Part shown: one piece after another, positions 36,236 to 43,123 of the stretch
Position numbering within the stretch: the first letter of the stretch is position 1
Layout of the letters: each line of letters starts with the position of its first letter
Assembly (NCBI GenBank): GCA_937930845.1
Contig: CALHBJ010000010.1
Span: 1-64,000 of the forward strand
DNA length: 64,000 nucleotides
Source: an uncultured Rhizobiaceae group bacterium
Lineage (GTDB): Bacteria; Pseudomonadota; Alphaproteobacteria; Rhizobiales; Rhizobiaceae
Direction of reading: 5' to 3'
Program-made: the position numbers and the translations under genes
The notes under the pieces: generated by a model
What the model was told of the DNA's origin: nothing
Database searches by the model: none
Seen by the model: only the letters and a program-made list of their open reading frames with translations

Positions 36236-38365
36236 CTATTCCCCAACCACTGCGTCCAGCGTGTCCCGCAATTGGAATTTAAGCGCAGAGCCGCCCGGCC
36301 AAATCTTCGCTGGCGAAACGCGCCGGGACACAGAACCTGTTGTGCGCCGGTCAATGGACGTTTCTTCGCCCCCATTGGCAGGAATAGGGGCTTGAGGCGC
36401 AACGGATTTCAGCTTTTGTTGTTTTTGCCAGCGTTGAATGCGCGCGTTCCAGCCCTTGGTTGAGATGTTCAACCGCGAACGCAATTTCTTGGCGAAATAG
36501 ATGGAACCGGCTTCATTGAGATGGTGCGCATCGCGATATAAGAGCTGCCCCCTGTGGAAGAATTTACACATGCTGTCGAAACACTGAAGGTCATTCACCT
36601 CCACCATTTCCGGCATCAGGCGAGCCAGCCCCCGATTGTAGCGTAGTTCGCGGTCCGCGGCCTTTGGATCCCCCGTACAACGCCGCGCGATATCCAGATC
36701 GGACAGCGCGTAGGCTGGCACATTCACACAATTGGCCAGCGACGCGCCGGGGCGGATAAAGTCGCCCAGGAAAATCACCCGGTGGTCTGTATTGGCAAAT
36801 TTGTCGAGCAGAATGCGTGTTGGCTTGTAAATCCGTGTCGCGCTGGCACGCTTGGCCGATGAGATAATGATATGCGCAGGACGCGCCGCCTGCAGCAGTT
36901 CAATCGCCTTGCGGTTGCGGGCCACGCATTTTTGCGTCCCGCTGGAACGGAAATCGCGCACATAGCCACCTAGCCCCGACTGGGGCACACAGCCGTTCAT
37001 ATACAACGCATAGACATTGTAGTTCTTGTAAACCGTCGACAGGCCAGCAATCAGATGTTGCGCATGGCTGTCGCCAAATAAATAGATATCGTGTTTCTTG
37101 CCGCGAAAATTTTGACACGTGACAATATCGCGATTGTCCCCGGCGAATGTGCCTTCAGGCGCAAATGACGTGCAATAAGTATTGTGAACATGGCGTCGTG
37201 ATTCCACATCCGTGCGGGCAATCAAGCGATCGGCGGGCACCCGCCACGACATCCCTTGCGTATAGTAAGCTGCCGCTGACGGCACGGCGATCAAGGCTGC
37301 GCAAATGCCTGCAAATCCGGCAAAACGCAGATCCTTGCCCGGTTCGCCATGGCGAAAACGGCTTTCTACGAATCGGTATTGCAACCAGCCAAGCACCAGG
37401 GACAATCCCATGATCAGCCATTTCATCACGGTGTTGGGCTGGGTCTGGGTGATCAAAAAGGTGAACACAATCACCGGCCAATGGACCAGATAAAGCGAAT
37501 AGCTGATCTTGCCGACCCAGACCATGAAGGCCAGCCGCAAAGGGGCCGCTGCAAAACGTGCCCGCGAACAGGCGATGAACGCAGCCGTGCCAAGACAAGG
37601 CCAAAGCGCGGTGATGCCAGGGAACGGGGTGTCGTGATTGTAACTGATAATGCTCCAGATAATCACGGCCAGACCCGTGAAAGCACCAATCTCCAAAATC
37701 ATGGGCGACTTGATGCGATGTGTCGGCAACCACACGAGCGCTGCACCAATACCCAATTCCACAACCCGCGCTGGCAGCAGATAAAAAGCCGCATCCCGGT
37801 CCGTGCTGACCCAATATTCCGCCAACATGAGGCTTGCCGCCCCCAACAGGCCCAAAAACACCAGCGCAATGGCACGGTTCGCCTTGGCAAACCCAAAAAC
37901 GACAAGCGCGGGCCAGATCAAATAAAACTGCTCTTCCACCGACAATGACCAGGTATGAAGCAAAGGCTTGGTGCTGGATGCTGCGTCAAAATAGTCAGCT
38001 TCAAACCAGAAATAGATATTCGACAAACTGGTAAGTGCAGCCAGCGTCGAAGCTCCAAAGTCCTGCATCTGTTCCGGCGACAGGAACAGAAACCCACCAA
38101 TCCAGGAAGCCAGAACGGTGCTGAGCAATGCGGGCACAAGACGGCGAATGCGGCGCAGATAAAAACGGCCAAACTGGAACGAACCGGTTTCATTGACCTC
38201 GCGCAAAATCAGGCTGGTGATCAGATAGCCGGATATGACGAAAAATACATCAACCCCCACATAGCCGCCGCCCAGCAATGAGAAGCCTGCGTGATACAGC
38301 ACCACTGACAACACCGCGATCGCCCGCAGCCCGTCAATTTCCGGTTGATATCTCAATTGCGCCAT
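36236..38365 (-). CDS. OafA/YrhL-type acyltransferase-3 with C-terminal SGNH domain
   Basis: A 709-residue inner-membrane O-acyltransferase predicted to acetylate cell-surface glycans. The N-terminal acyltransferase-3 domain starts YQPEIDGLRAIAVLSVVLYH and continues VGVDVFFVISGYLITSLI, with the R/R-R motif FYLRRIRRLVPAL and SLSVEEQFYLIWP. About ten helices span residues 10-370. The C-terminal periplasmic SGNH hydrolase-like domain (about 420-650) has YLFGDSHAQHL (nucleophile Ser) and a distal DAHHLNEAG (Asp/His). The start at 38365 (MAQLRYQ) replaces the GTG at 38398 in the ORF track. Next upstream on the same strand is a formyltransferase gene, 105 nt away. Confidence 0.92.
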   Translation of the reverse strand: MAQLRYQPEIDGLRAIAVLSVVLYHAGFSLLGGGYVGVDVFFVISGYLITSLILREVNETGSFQFGRFYLRRIRRLVPALLSTVLASWIGGFLFLSPEQMQDFGASTLAALTSLSNIYFWFEADYFDAASSTKPLLHTWSLSVEEQFYLIWPALVVFGFAKANRAIALVFLGLLGAASLMLAEYWVSTDRDAAFYLLPARVVELGIGAALVWLPTHRIKSPMILEIGAFTGLAVIIWSIISYNHDTPFPGITALWPCLGTAAFIACSRARFAAAPLRLAFMVWVGKISYSLYLVHWPVIVFTFLITQTQPNTVMKWLIMGLSLVLGWLQYRFVESRFRHGEPGKDLRFAGFAGICAALIAVPSAAAYYTQGMSWRVPADRLIARTDVESRRHVHNTYCTSFAPEGTFAGDNRDIVTCQNFRGKKHDIYLFGDSHAQHLIAGLSTVYKNYNVYALYMNGCVPQSGLGGYVRDFRSSGTQKCVARNRKAIELLQAARPAHIIISSAKRASATRIYKPTRILLDKFANTDHRVIFLGDFIRPGASLANCVNVPAYALSDLDIARRCTGDPKAADRELRYNRGLARLMPEMVEVNDLQCFDSMCKFFHRGQLLYRDAHHLNEAGSIYFAKKLRSRLNISTKGWNARIQRWQKQQKLKSVAPQAPIPANGGEETSIDRRTTGSVSRRVSPAKIWPGGSALKFQLRDTLDAVVGE

Positions 38366-38470
38366 GCCCGCTTCACGCCCCTTGCGATGCCACCACAAAA
38401 CACAAGCGTCACGGCGGTGACTTACTATCGGGCGGGCCGGTTAATTGTCGTTTAAACGCAATGCAATTTG

Positions 38471-39442
38471 TCAGGGCAAAAATGCGGGCTTGATACGTTG
38501 AAAGGAAATGTAGCGGTGCGCTCTGCGCTTCAGGCTGCCCCAATAGGATTCCCGGCGAATTTTCACACGGCAATCGGCAAGGTTAAATTCGACACTGAAA
38601 AACCCGACTTTATCCGGCTGTTGAGTGACCGGCCCAATTTTTTGAGGAACGCCAACAAGGCTCAATCTCTTGTGCTTAACGAAATCGGGCCTCACAGTCA
38701 CCTTCGGCACCCGACCCAGCATTACTTCCATGAAATGGTTGGCGCGCTCCACAGACCAGTCCCGCGACAGGGCGGACGGCGTTTCATTTGCATTGTAGTA
38801 GGTCGCGATGCTTTCGTCTTGAGGTATCGACCCCAATTTGTCGTCCAGAAACGCCATCAATTGTGTATCCACCAGATGGGCACCGGCATTGCTGATGTTC
38901 AGCCGCCATTCTTCAAAACCCTTGTCTTCCAGGGGAACGGCAACCTGCCCGATGATCTCGCCTTCATCAATGCCACGGGTCATTAGATGCAGCGTCATGC
39001 CACCATATCTGTTGGCCAACCCATTGAGTATCAGCGCCTGCAAGGGTTTCGGCCCCCTACAAACCGGCAAAAGTGCCGGATGCAGGTTGAATACACGCTC
39101 TGGCATCGCATCCAGCACGGGTTGACGGACGATCACCGTTGAACCGCTGCAAAGGATGAAATCGACCGGCCCAACCTCTTCCAGCCGCTCCATCATGTCT
39201 TCAGATGTGATCGGCACCACTGGAATTTCCATGTCGGTGATTTGGCGAACCACATCCCAATGCCGGGCTGCGAGCAGACGCTTCAAGCCCCTGCGCGGCT
39301 TGAAATAACCAGCATATGCGCTCCAGATTTCCCGAACCTCAATGTCATTTTTGCGCAAAGCCCTGACCACCGCCAACAGCGTATGACTGTTTTCACCCAA
39401 AACGATGCAAACCCGTTTCGCGCTATCTTTAGAATCTGAAAT
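38471..39442 (-). CDS. Formyltransferase-domain protein (Fmt/sugar N-formyltransferase-like), probable ATT start
   Basis: A hydroxymethyl-/formyltransferase-fold protein predicted to move a formyl group from 10-formyl-tetrahydrofolate. The catalytic triad is intact: Asn and His in VFNLHPALLPVCRGPKP, and Asp in HLMTRGIDEGEIIGQ. The ORF track starts at a TTG (39400), but the frame upstream encodes the expected first strand (KRVCIVLGENSH), so the true start is earlier. No ATG, GTG or TTG exists between that strand and the upstream in-frame stop. An ATT at 39442 is preceded by AAGGAAGAG at 7-nt spacing, giving a 323-residue product. It differs from housekeeping Fmt in lacking the usual C-terminal tRNA-binding domain. 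It is divergent from the RiPP precursor genes. Confidence 0.8.
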   Translation of the reverse strand: MSDSKDSAKRVCIVLGENSHTLLAVVRALRKNDIEVREIWSAYAGYFKPRRGLKRLLAARHWDVVRQITDMEIPVVPITSEDMMERLEEVGPVDFILCSGSTVIVRQPVLDAMPERVFNLHPALLPVCRGPKPLQALILNGLANRYGGMTLHLMTRGIDEGEIIGQVAVPLEDKGFEEWRLNISNAGAHLVDTQLMAFLDDKLGSIPQDESIATYYNANETPSALSRDWSVERANHFMEVMLGRVPKVTVRPDFVKHKRLSLVGVPQKIGPVTQQPDKVGFFSVEFNLADCRVKIRRESYWGSLKRRAHRYISFQRIKPAFLP

Positions 39443-39536
39443 CTGCTCTTCCTTCGCCTCAGCCTGTGGCCCGCGGGCCCGGTGTGTGGATTATGACACA
39501 GTTTGTTAATATTGCCTCTTAACGAGATGAGAAAGA

Positions 39537-39564
39537 TTGACCCTTATCAACGCATTACTATAAG
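39537..39564 (+). promoter_or_regulatory. Predicted sigma-70 promoter of the RiPP precursor genes
   Basis: TTGACC, 16-bp spacer, TATAAG. It points toward precursor A and would give a leader of about 250 nt. The 380-nt gap 39443-39822 contains no other credible gene, only very short frames. Confidence 0.55.
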
Positions 39565-39822
39565 AAAACGGACGGGCTGATGGTGTGGGAATCGGTCTGA
39601 ATGTTATGGAACGCTAGCTGTGTATTGGATAAACACAGGATTGCAGCTGAGTGGTCAGACATAGAGTTAGAAACACTGAATTTGCCTGCGAACTAGGAAG
39701 TATCGATTGGAAACACCTGATTGATAGCAAAAAAATTATCTTCGTTAGGGGCACTTCACATCTTCATGCGTGAATTGGAATTTTTCGGACACACGGCATG
39801 AACTAACTTTAAGGACAGAACC

Positions 39823-39945
39823 ATGAAAAAATCATACGAAACACCCGTGCTAAGCCGTCGCGAAAAAGCGTCAAACGTTACCGCTGGTGTATTTTCGACT
39901 AAGAGAGTTCCGCTTCCGGTATCGGGCCAAGTTGTCAACAATTGA
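39823..39945 (+). CDS. RiPP precursor peptide A with lasso-type leader
   Basis: A 40-residue peptide gene missing from the ORF track because of its size. AAGGA lies 7 nt before the ATG. The N-terminal half matches the lasso-RiPP leader pattern Y-x-x-P-x-L...T: YETPVLSRREK then SNVTA, placing Thr20 at the -2 position if cleavage follows Ala21. The predicted core is GVFSTKRVPLPVSGQVVNN, which contains no Asp or Glu at all. Paralog B lies exactly 272 bp downstream, with 21/40 identical residues. At eight shared residues (L10, E14, S17, N18, T20, A21, K27, R28) the codons differ only synonymously, strong evidence that the frame is coding and the leader under selection. Leader peptidase, leader-binding and kinase genes are nearby. 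Confidence 0.85.
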   Translation: MKKSYETPVLSRREKASNVTAGVFSTKRVPLPVSGQVVNN

Positions 39946-39955
39946 CCTGAACAAG

Positions 39956-39988
39956 TCCGCTGGAATGACGGTTCAATTGTTTCAGCAG
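39956..39988 (+). repeat. 33-nt conserved element, copy 1 (downstream of precursor A)
   Basis: Begins TCCGCTGGAATGACGGTTCA, 11 nt after the precursor A stop. It matches copy 2 at 32 of 33 positions. Within it GCTGGAA can pair with TTTCAGC (7 bp, one G-U) around a 14-nt loop. It is more conserved than the adjacent precursor coding sequence, so an RNA or regulatory role is possible. Confidence 0.8.
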
Positions 39989-40094
39989 ATTTTCCTGCAT
40001 TTGGTAACTTTGCTTGCCTGCACGAGGCAATCCACTTGCGCGTTGACACAAGGCAGTTAGCACGACTGCACGACATAATATTGAGAGTAGAACT

Positions 40095-40217
40095 ATGAAA
40101 AAATCATACGCAACACCCGAATTAAACCTGCGCGAGAAAACGTCGAATGTTACTGCGGTAACGATAACGTCCAAACGGATGGCGGTTCCGATATCGGGCG
40201 AATTTAACTACGCTTAA
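40095..40217 (+). CDS. RiPP precursor peptide B with lasso-type leader
   Basis: A 40-residue paralog of precursor A, also absent from the ORF track. The leader reads YATPELNLREK then SNVTA. The predicted core is VTITSKRMAVPISGEFNYA, whose only acidic residue is Glu at core position 15, too far for a lasso ring. Shared core features with peptide A are K27-R28 and P32-x-S34-G35. The ribosome-binding site is poor (GAGAG). It lies 149 nt after precursor A and about 90 nt before the nucleotidyltransferase gene, on the same strand. Confidence 0.82.
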   Translation: MKKSYATPELNLREKTSNVTAVTITSKRMAVPISGEFNYA

Positions 40218-40227
40218 ACTGTGCAAT

Positions 40228-40260
40228 TCCGCTGGAATGATGGTTCAATTGTTTCAGCAG
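40228..40260 (+). repeat. 33-nt conserved element, copy 2 (downstream of precursor B)
   Basis: Same element as at 39956 with a single C/T change, again starting 11 nt after the precursor stop codon and offering the same 7-bp stem. It lies between precursor B and the nucleotidyltransferase gene. Confidence 0.8.
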
Positions 40261-40307
40261 GCATTTAAGCATCTGGTGCGTTTACCTGTCGGCACGAAGC
40301 ACCTCAA

Positions 40308-41318
40308 GTGCACGAATTTGATACGGAGGCAGTCAGCATTTTGACCAACTTCCTCCGTACACTTTTTCTGCAGATTGCCGACCCCCTCGCAACTGCGATC
40401 GAGCCGGGGCAACTCGAGTCTCAAACGGTTCCTGAACTTTTGGAACTGTTGGACAATCATGGCATGGAAGCCATTGCCTTGCGCAAGCTGCGCGGGTTGA
40501 AATCTCTCGATCCCCAAATAGATACTTGGCTCGAAAAAGCTGAAACCAGCCAGTTTGGGGCCAATATTGTCTCCATGAAACTGATATCCGAGTGGGATAC
40601 GGTGGGCGAGAGACTAGCTGAGGCCAATATCGCCCATGAGGTGGTCAAGGGGCCACTTTTCGCCGAAGACATTTATCCCAACCTGTCTGATCGGCCGTTC
40701 ACCGATATCGATCTGATTGTCGGTGCTGACGACTTTTCGCGCACACGGCCCATTATGGAGCCCCTGGGTTTTTATCTGGGTCTGCGTTCCAATACGGATA
40801 AGTCCGATCATTATCTGGAGCAAAAATGGCAACGCGGCACGTCGCCCATGATCCTCATCGAAATTCATGCCGACATGATTCACTATCCCGGGCTAAGACG
40901 TCAGGCATCCTTTGGACTGCACCAAATTCGCGAATGTGACGCCATAAGCCGTGAATTACGGCACCTGTTTACCGCCATCGTCCACGGCTTGAGCGGCCAC
41001 AAGCTTCACAATTTTCATTTTCTGGTTGATATCCTTCAGGCGTGGCGCGCCCTTGGTGTTGCCGACCGCGCGCACCTGAAACCCATGGCGGAAAAACTCA
41101 ATCTTCTGCGCGAACTGGTCGCTGGCCTGTGGCTGGTCGATCAGGCATTTGCGCCGCCGGAGTTGAACGAAACGCTGGCCGAAATTGCGGGCCCCAAAGG
41201 CGCTGCAAAACTGGCAAGCCCACTGACCCTGGATGCCGTGCTGGACGCCCCTTTCAATTCAAAATCATCGCGGGTTCGCCGCAACGCATTCCGAATGCGC
41301 CAAAATATTGGTGCCTGA
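40308..41318 (+). CDS. Nucleotidyltransferase-fold protein (NTP_transf_5 type) of the RiPP cluster
   Basis: A 336-residue protein with the polymerase-beta-like signature EVVKGPLFAEDIYPNLSDRP then FTDIDLIVG: a KG...Y...R...DxDLxV arrangement typical of the uncharacterised nucleotidyltransferase family found in lasso and related RiPP loci. It probably transfers a nucleotidyl group from NTP to a phosphorylated peptide or other acceptor; that is inference. The start is uncertain. The ORF track uses GTG 40308, while a TTG at 40341 has GGAGG 11 nt upstream. It is convergent with the HprK-like gene, only 8 nt apart. Confidence 0.82.
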   Translation: MHEFDTEAVSILTNFLRTLFLQIADPLATAIEPGQLESQTVPELLELLDNHGMEAIALRKLRGLKSLDPQIDTWLEKAETSQFGANIVSMKLISEWDTVGERLAEANIAHEVVKGPLFAEDIYPNLSDRPFTDIDLIVGADDFSRTRPIMEPLGFYLGLRSNTDKSDHYLEQKWQRGTSPMILIEIHADMIHYPGLRRQASFGLHQIRECDAISRELRHLFTAIVHGLSGHKLHNFHFLVDILQAWRALGVADRAHLKPMAEKLNLLRELVAGLWLVDQAFAPPELNETLAEIAGPKGAAKLASPLTLDAVLDAPFNSKSSRVRRNAFRMRQNIGA

Positions 41319-41325
41319 GCAGGCA
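41312..41325. terminator. Palindrome between convergent nucleotidyltransferase and kinase genes
   Basis: TGCCTGAGCAGGCA is a perfect 14-bp inverted repeat spanning the nucleotidyltransferase stop and the 8-nt gap before the HprK-like stop. It is a compact hairpin that could limit read-through both ways; there is no T-run. Confidence 0.3.
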
Positions 41326-41326
41326 A

Positions 41327-42325
41327 TCAAACAGGTTCCAATTCAAATTCTTCGCGAACCTTGGCGACAATCTCTTCGGGCGAACCATCCACACTCAATT
41401 GGCGCACACGCACCGTGCTAAGCATATTTACAAACAAATCGAAACGCGAAGCGTCGTGATCGGTCAATCCGTCATCACCGATCAACACACGATCGGCCAC
41501 AACCTTGGCCAATGCTTCCGCTGGCAGGTAGGGGACGATTGACACCCCCTCGCCGTCAACCCTGCGCAAATCAATGAAAGTGTGGATCCGCTTCATGTCA
41601 AAGTCAGAAACGGATGCAACGGTTCCAAGTGTTTCGCGGGTAAGCTGCTGTTCTTCGTTCTTGTCCCACAATTTTGCATCCATGAATGGCTCCAAAAACG
41701 GCAGCAGTTCCACCGTATGACGGCTCACTTTGCCCGGGCGAGGTAATCCCAGGCACCAGCCGCGCCCATCGCGAAAAAAGACGATGGCTGTGTCATCACC
41801 GGAAAGCCCGAAACCGGCTTTCGATAGTGCCACTGAAGTTGTGGTCTTGCCGGTGCCGCTTTCGGCATAAAGCAGCAAGCGTTCGTCAGTACCGGGAATG
41901 TCCATGCTGGCACAATGCAACAACGCGCCGCCAACACTGCGAACCCCCTGATCCATGGCAAAAATGCAAGCCAGCTGCAAATCGGCAGACTTGATATTTG
42001 CCCCCAGATAGACACGCGAACATTTGTTCACATGATCCATTTCCAACCCGAATTCGCCGGTCCGATACATGATGGACATATCATTGGAATAATACGCCTT
42101 GCAGGGGTCGTACATTTCAATCTTGCAGTCTTTGCTTGCATCAATGACAGATTGGGGCGGTTGATAATCCCCTTCTACACAATGAATGATTGAAGTCGGC
42201 AGGCTTTCATCAAGCGGCTCATCCGTGGCGAACGCGCCAACAAACCAATCCAGTGCCTTTTCAAATTCCGCCGATTGCGTTTCCAGTCCCAAATAACCGT
42301 AGCGCAAATCATACCATTTCGTCAT
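41327..42325 (-). CDS. HPr-kinase-like peptide kinase (HprK-related)
   Basis: A 332-residue protein related to the C-terminal domain of HPr kinase/phosphorylase. The Walker A loop is LLYAESGTGKTTTSVALSKA (P-loop about residues 154-161), followed by GFGLSGDDTAIVFF, the HprK-type loop with the catalytic acidic residues. It lacks the HprK N-terminal regulatory domain. Homologues in lasso-peptide clusters (for example the paeninodin kinase) phosphorylate a precursor serine. ATG 42325 (MTKWYDLRY) overlaps the B2 stop by ATGA, so the ORF track start at 42418 is too early. It is likely to phosphorylate the neighbouring precursor peptides. Confidence 0.85.
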   Translation of the reverse strand: MTKWYDLRYGYLGLETQSAEFEKALDWFVGAFATDEPLDESLPTSIIHCVEGDYQPPQSVIDASKDCKIEMYDPCKAYYSNDMSIMYRTGEFGLEMDHVNKCSRVYLGANIKSADLQLACIFAMDQGVRSVGGALLHCASMDIPGTDERLLLYAESGTGKTTTSVALSKAGFGLSGDDTAIVFFRDGRGWCLGLPRPGKVSRHTVELLPFLEPFMDAKLWDKNEEQQLTRETLGTVASVSDFDMKRIHTFIDLRRVDGEGVSIVPYLPAEALAKVVADRVLIGDDGLTDHDASRFDLFVNMLSTVRVRQLSVDGSPEEIVAKVREEFELEPV

Positions 42326-42741
42326 GTGCCCGTCCCTTCCGGAGAATGGATATGGATCAGATCCATGTCCGGCAAAATATCGTTTATGACCGGGGTGCCA
42401 TCCAGCACGACCCAGCAATGGGCTGAAATGCGGGGGCTGTTGATCGACTTCCGCTCAATGCCAAAATGAAGTTCCGGCCGATAGCCTGAAAGTCGCAGGA
42501 AGTGAAACCCCAACATGCCCTGGCGCAGGCACCGGCGATCTCGCATGAAGAAGGGGCGGCGCGTAACCTTGCGCGTATAACGGGCAATCTTGGAGGCCTC
42601 GACACCGGCAAAACGTGGCGCGCTTTGCGCCTCAGTCATATCCATGAGCTGCTGCAAATCCTTGCGCCAAACCCGCAACGGCAACGCTTTGGCCCAAAGC
42701 CACATTTCCAAACGCAGCCGGACACGCGCAAACAGGTTCAT
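42322..42741 (-). CDS. Lasso B2-type leader peptidase (transglutaminase-like)
   Basis: A 139-residue transglutaminase-fold cysteine protease of the lasso-peptide B2 family, which cuts the leader from the core. The catalytic residues are visible: Cys71 in DRRCLRQGMLGFHFL, His108 in SAHCWVVLDG and Asp121 in PVINDILPD. Length is normal for stand-alone B2. The start ATG follows the PqqD-like stop by 11 nt, and the stop overlaps the kinase start. In the split B1/B2 systems this subunit needs the leader-binding B1 partner, which is the adjacent gene. Confidence 0.87.
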   Translation of the reverse strand: MNLFARVRLRLEMWLWAKALPLRVWRKDLQQLMDMTEAQSAPRFAGVEASKIARYTRKVTRRPFFMRDRRCLRQGMLGFHFLRLSGYRPELHFGIERKSINSPRISAHCWVVLDGTPVINDILPDMDLIHIHSPEGTGT

Positions 42742-42752
42742 ATCAACTCAAT

Positions 42753-43052
42753 TCAGGCAGCGCCGCCAACCGGCACAACCACGCTTTCTTCTTCAAGCTT
42801 GCCGATGAAATCAGCCAGATCAGCATTCAGTTGGTCACGCCCAACTTCAAACTCTTCCAGAACCAAATCAATCAGTTCGGCAAATTTGCGCTGCCCATCA
42901 ATGCCTTTGACAAAAGCGCGCGCAGTGTCGTTGCAAGTGTAAATCTGGCCGGAAACCGTATTCAGCAAAATGCCGCTCTCCCCCACTTCCCGAAACGAGA
43001 TGTTCGGCCCCAACGCATAAGTCTTTTCGTGTGCACCCAATTTTCTATCCAA
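42753..43052 (-). CDS. PqqD-like leader-binding protein (B1/RRE), TTG start
   Basis: A 99-residue RiPP recognition element. The PqqD fold is suggested by SFREVGESGILLNTVSGQIY (beta hairpin), the following helix (TARAFVKGIDGQ) and the winged helices (FAELIDLVLEEFEVGRDQLN then ADLADFIGKLEEES). Its role is to bind the leader and present the peptide to the B2 peptidase and modifying enzymes. No ATG is available; the TTG at 43052 has GGGA at 8-nt spacing. First gene of PqqD-B2-kinase on the minus strand. Confidence 0.85.
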   Translation of the reverse strand: MDRKLGAHEKTYALGPNISFREVGESGILLNTVSGQIYTCNDTARAFVKGIDGQRKFAELIDLVLEEFEVGRDQLNADLADFIGKLEEESVVVPVGGAA

Positions 43053-43123
43053 CGTTTCAGTCCCAAACTTGAACGCAAACTAGGATGAACGCTCCTTTGT
43101 TGGAAGTGCAGAAAAGCTAATCT

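Larger units (their letters stand above)
39823..40344 (+). repeat. 272-bp tandem duplication carrying the two precursor genes
   Basis: Unit 1 starts at 39823 and unit 2 at 40095. Both the precursor start codons and an internal 33-nt repeat are offset by exactly 272 bp. Similarity fades near the start of the nucleotidyltransferase gene, where a 3-nt indel is needed. The precursor coding parts have diverged well beyond the 33-nt element, so the duplication is not recent. Confidence 0.85.

Noticed and set aside
39946-40095. Open frame continuing past the precursor A stop (RWNDGSIVSA, also seen after precursor B)
   Set aside because: It would need stop-codon read-through, and the copy after precursor B stops after 16 codons. 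I considered a remnant of a cyclase N-terminus but cannot support it.
39756-40174. Minus-strand ORFs of 106 and 79 aa across the precursor region
   Set aside because: Antisense to the precursors; the synonymous-difference pattern supports the plus strand.
39965-40344. Second mini-ORFs in each duplicated unit (39965-40060, 31 aa; 40237-40344, 35 aa), both with VQLFQQ near the start
   Set aside because: The frames align, but differences between copies are spread evenly over codon positions and there is no good ribosome-binding site. The similarity is explained by the DNA duplication.
39823-43052. Calling this a canonical lasso peptide cluster
   Set aside because: No cyclase gene and no Asp/Glu at core positions 7-9.
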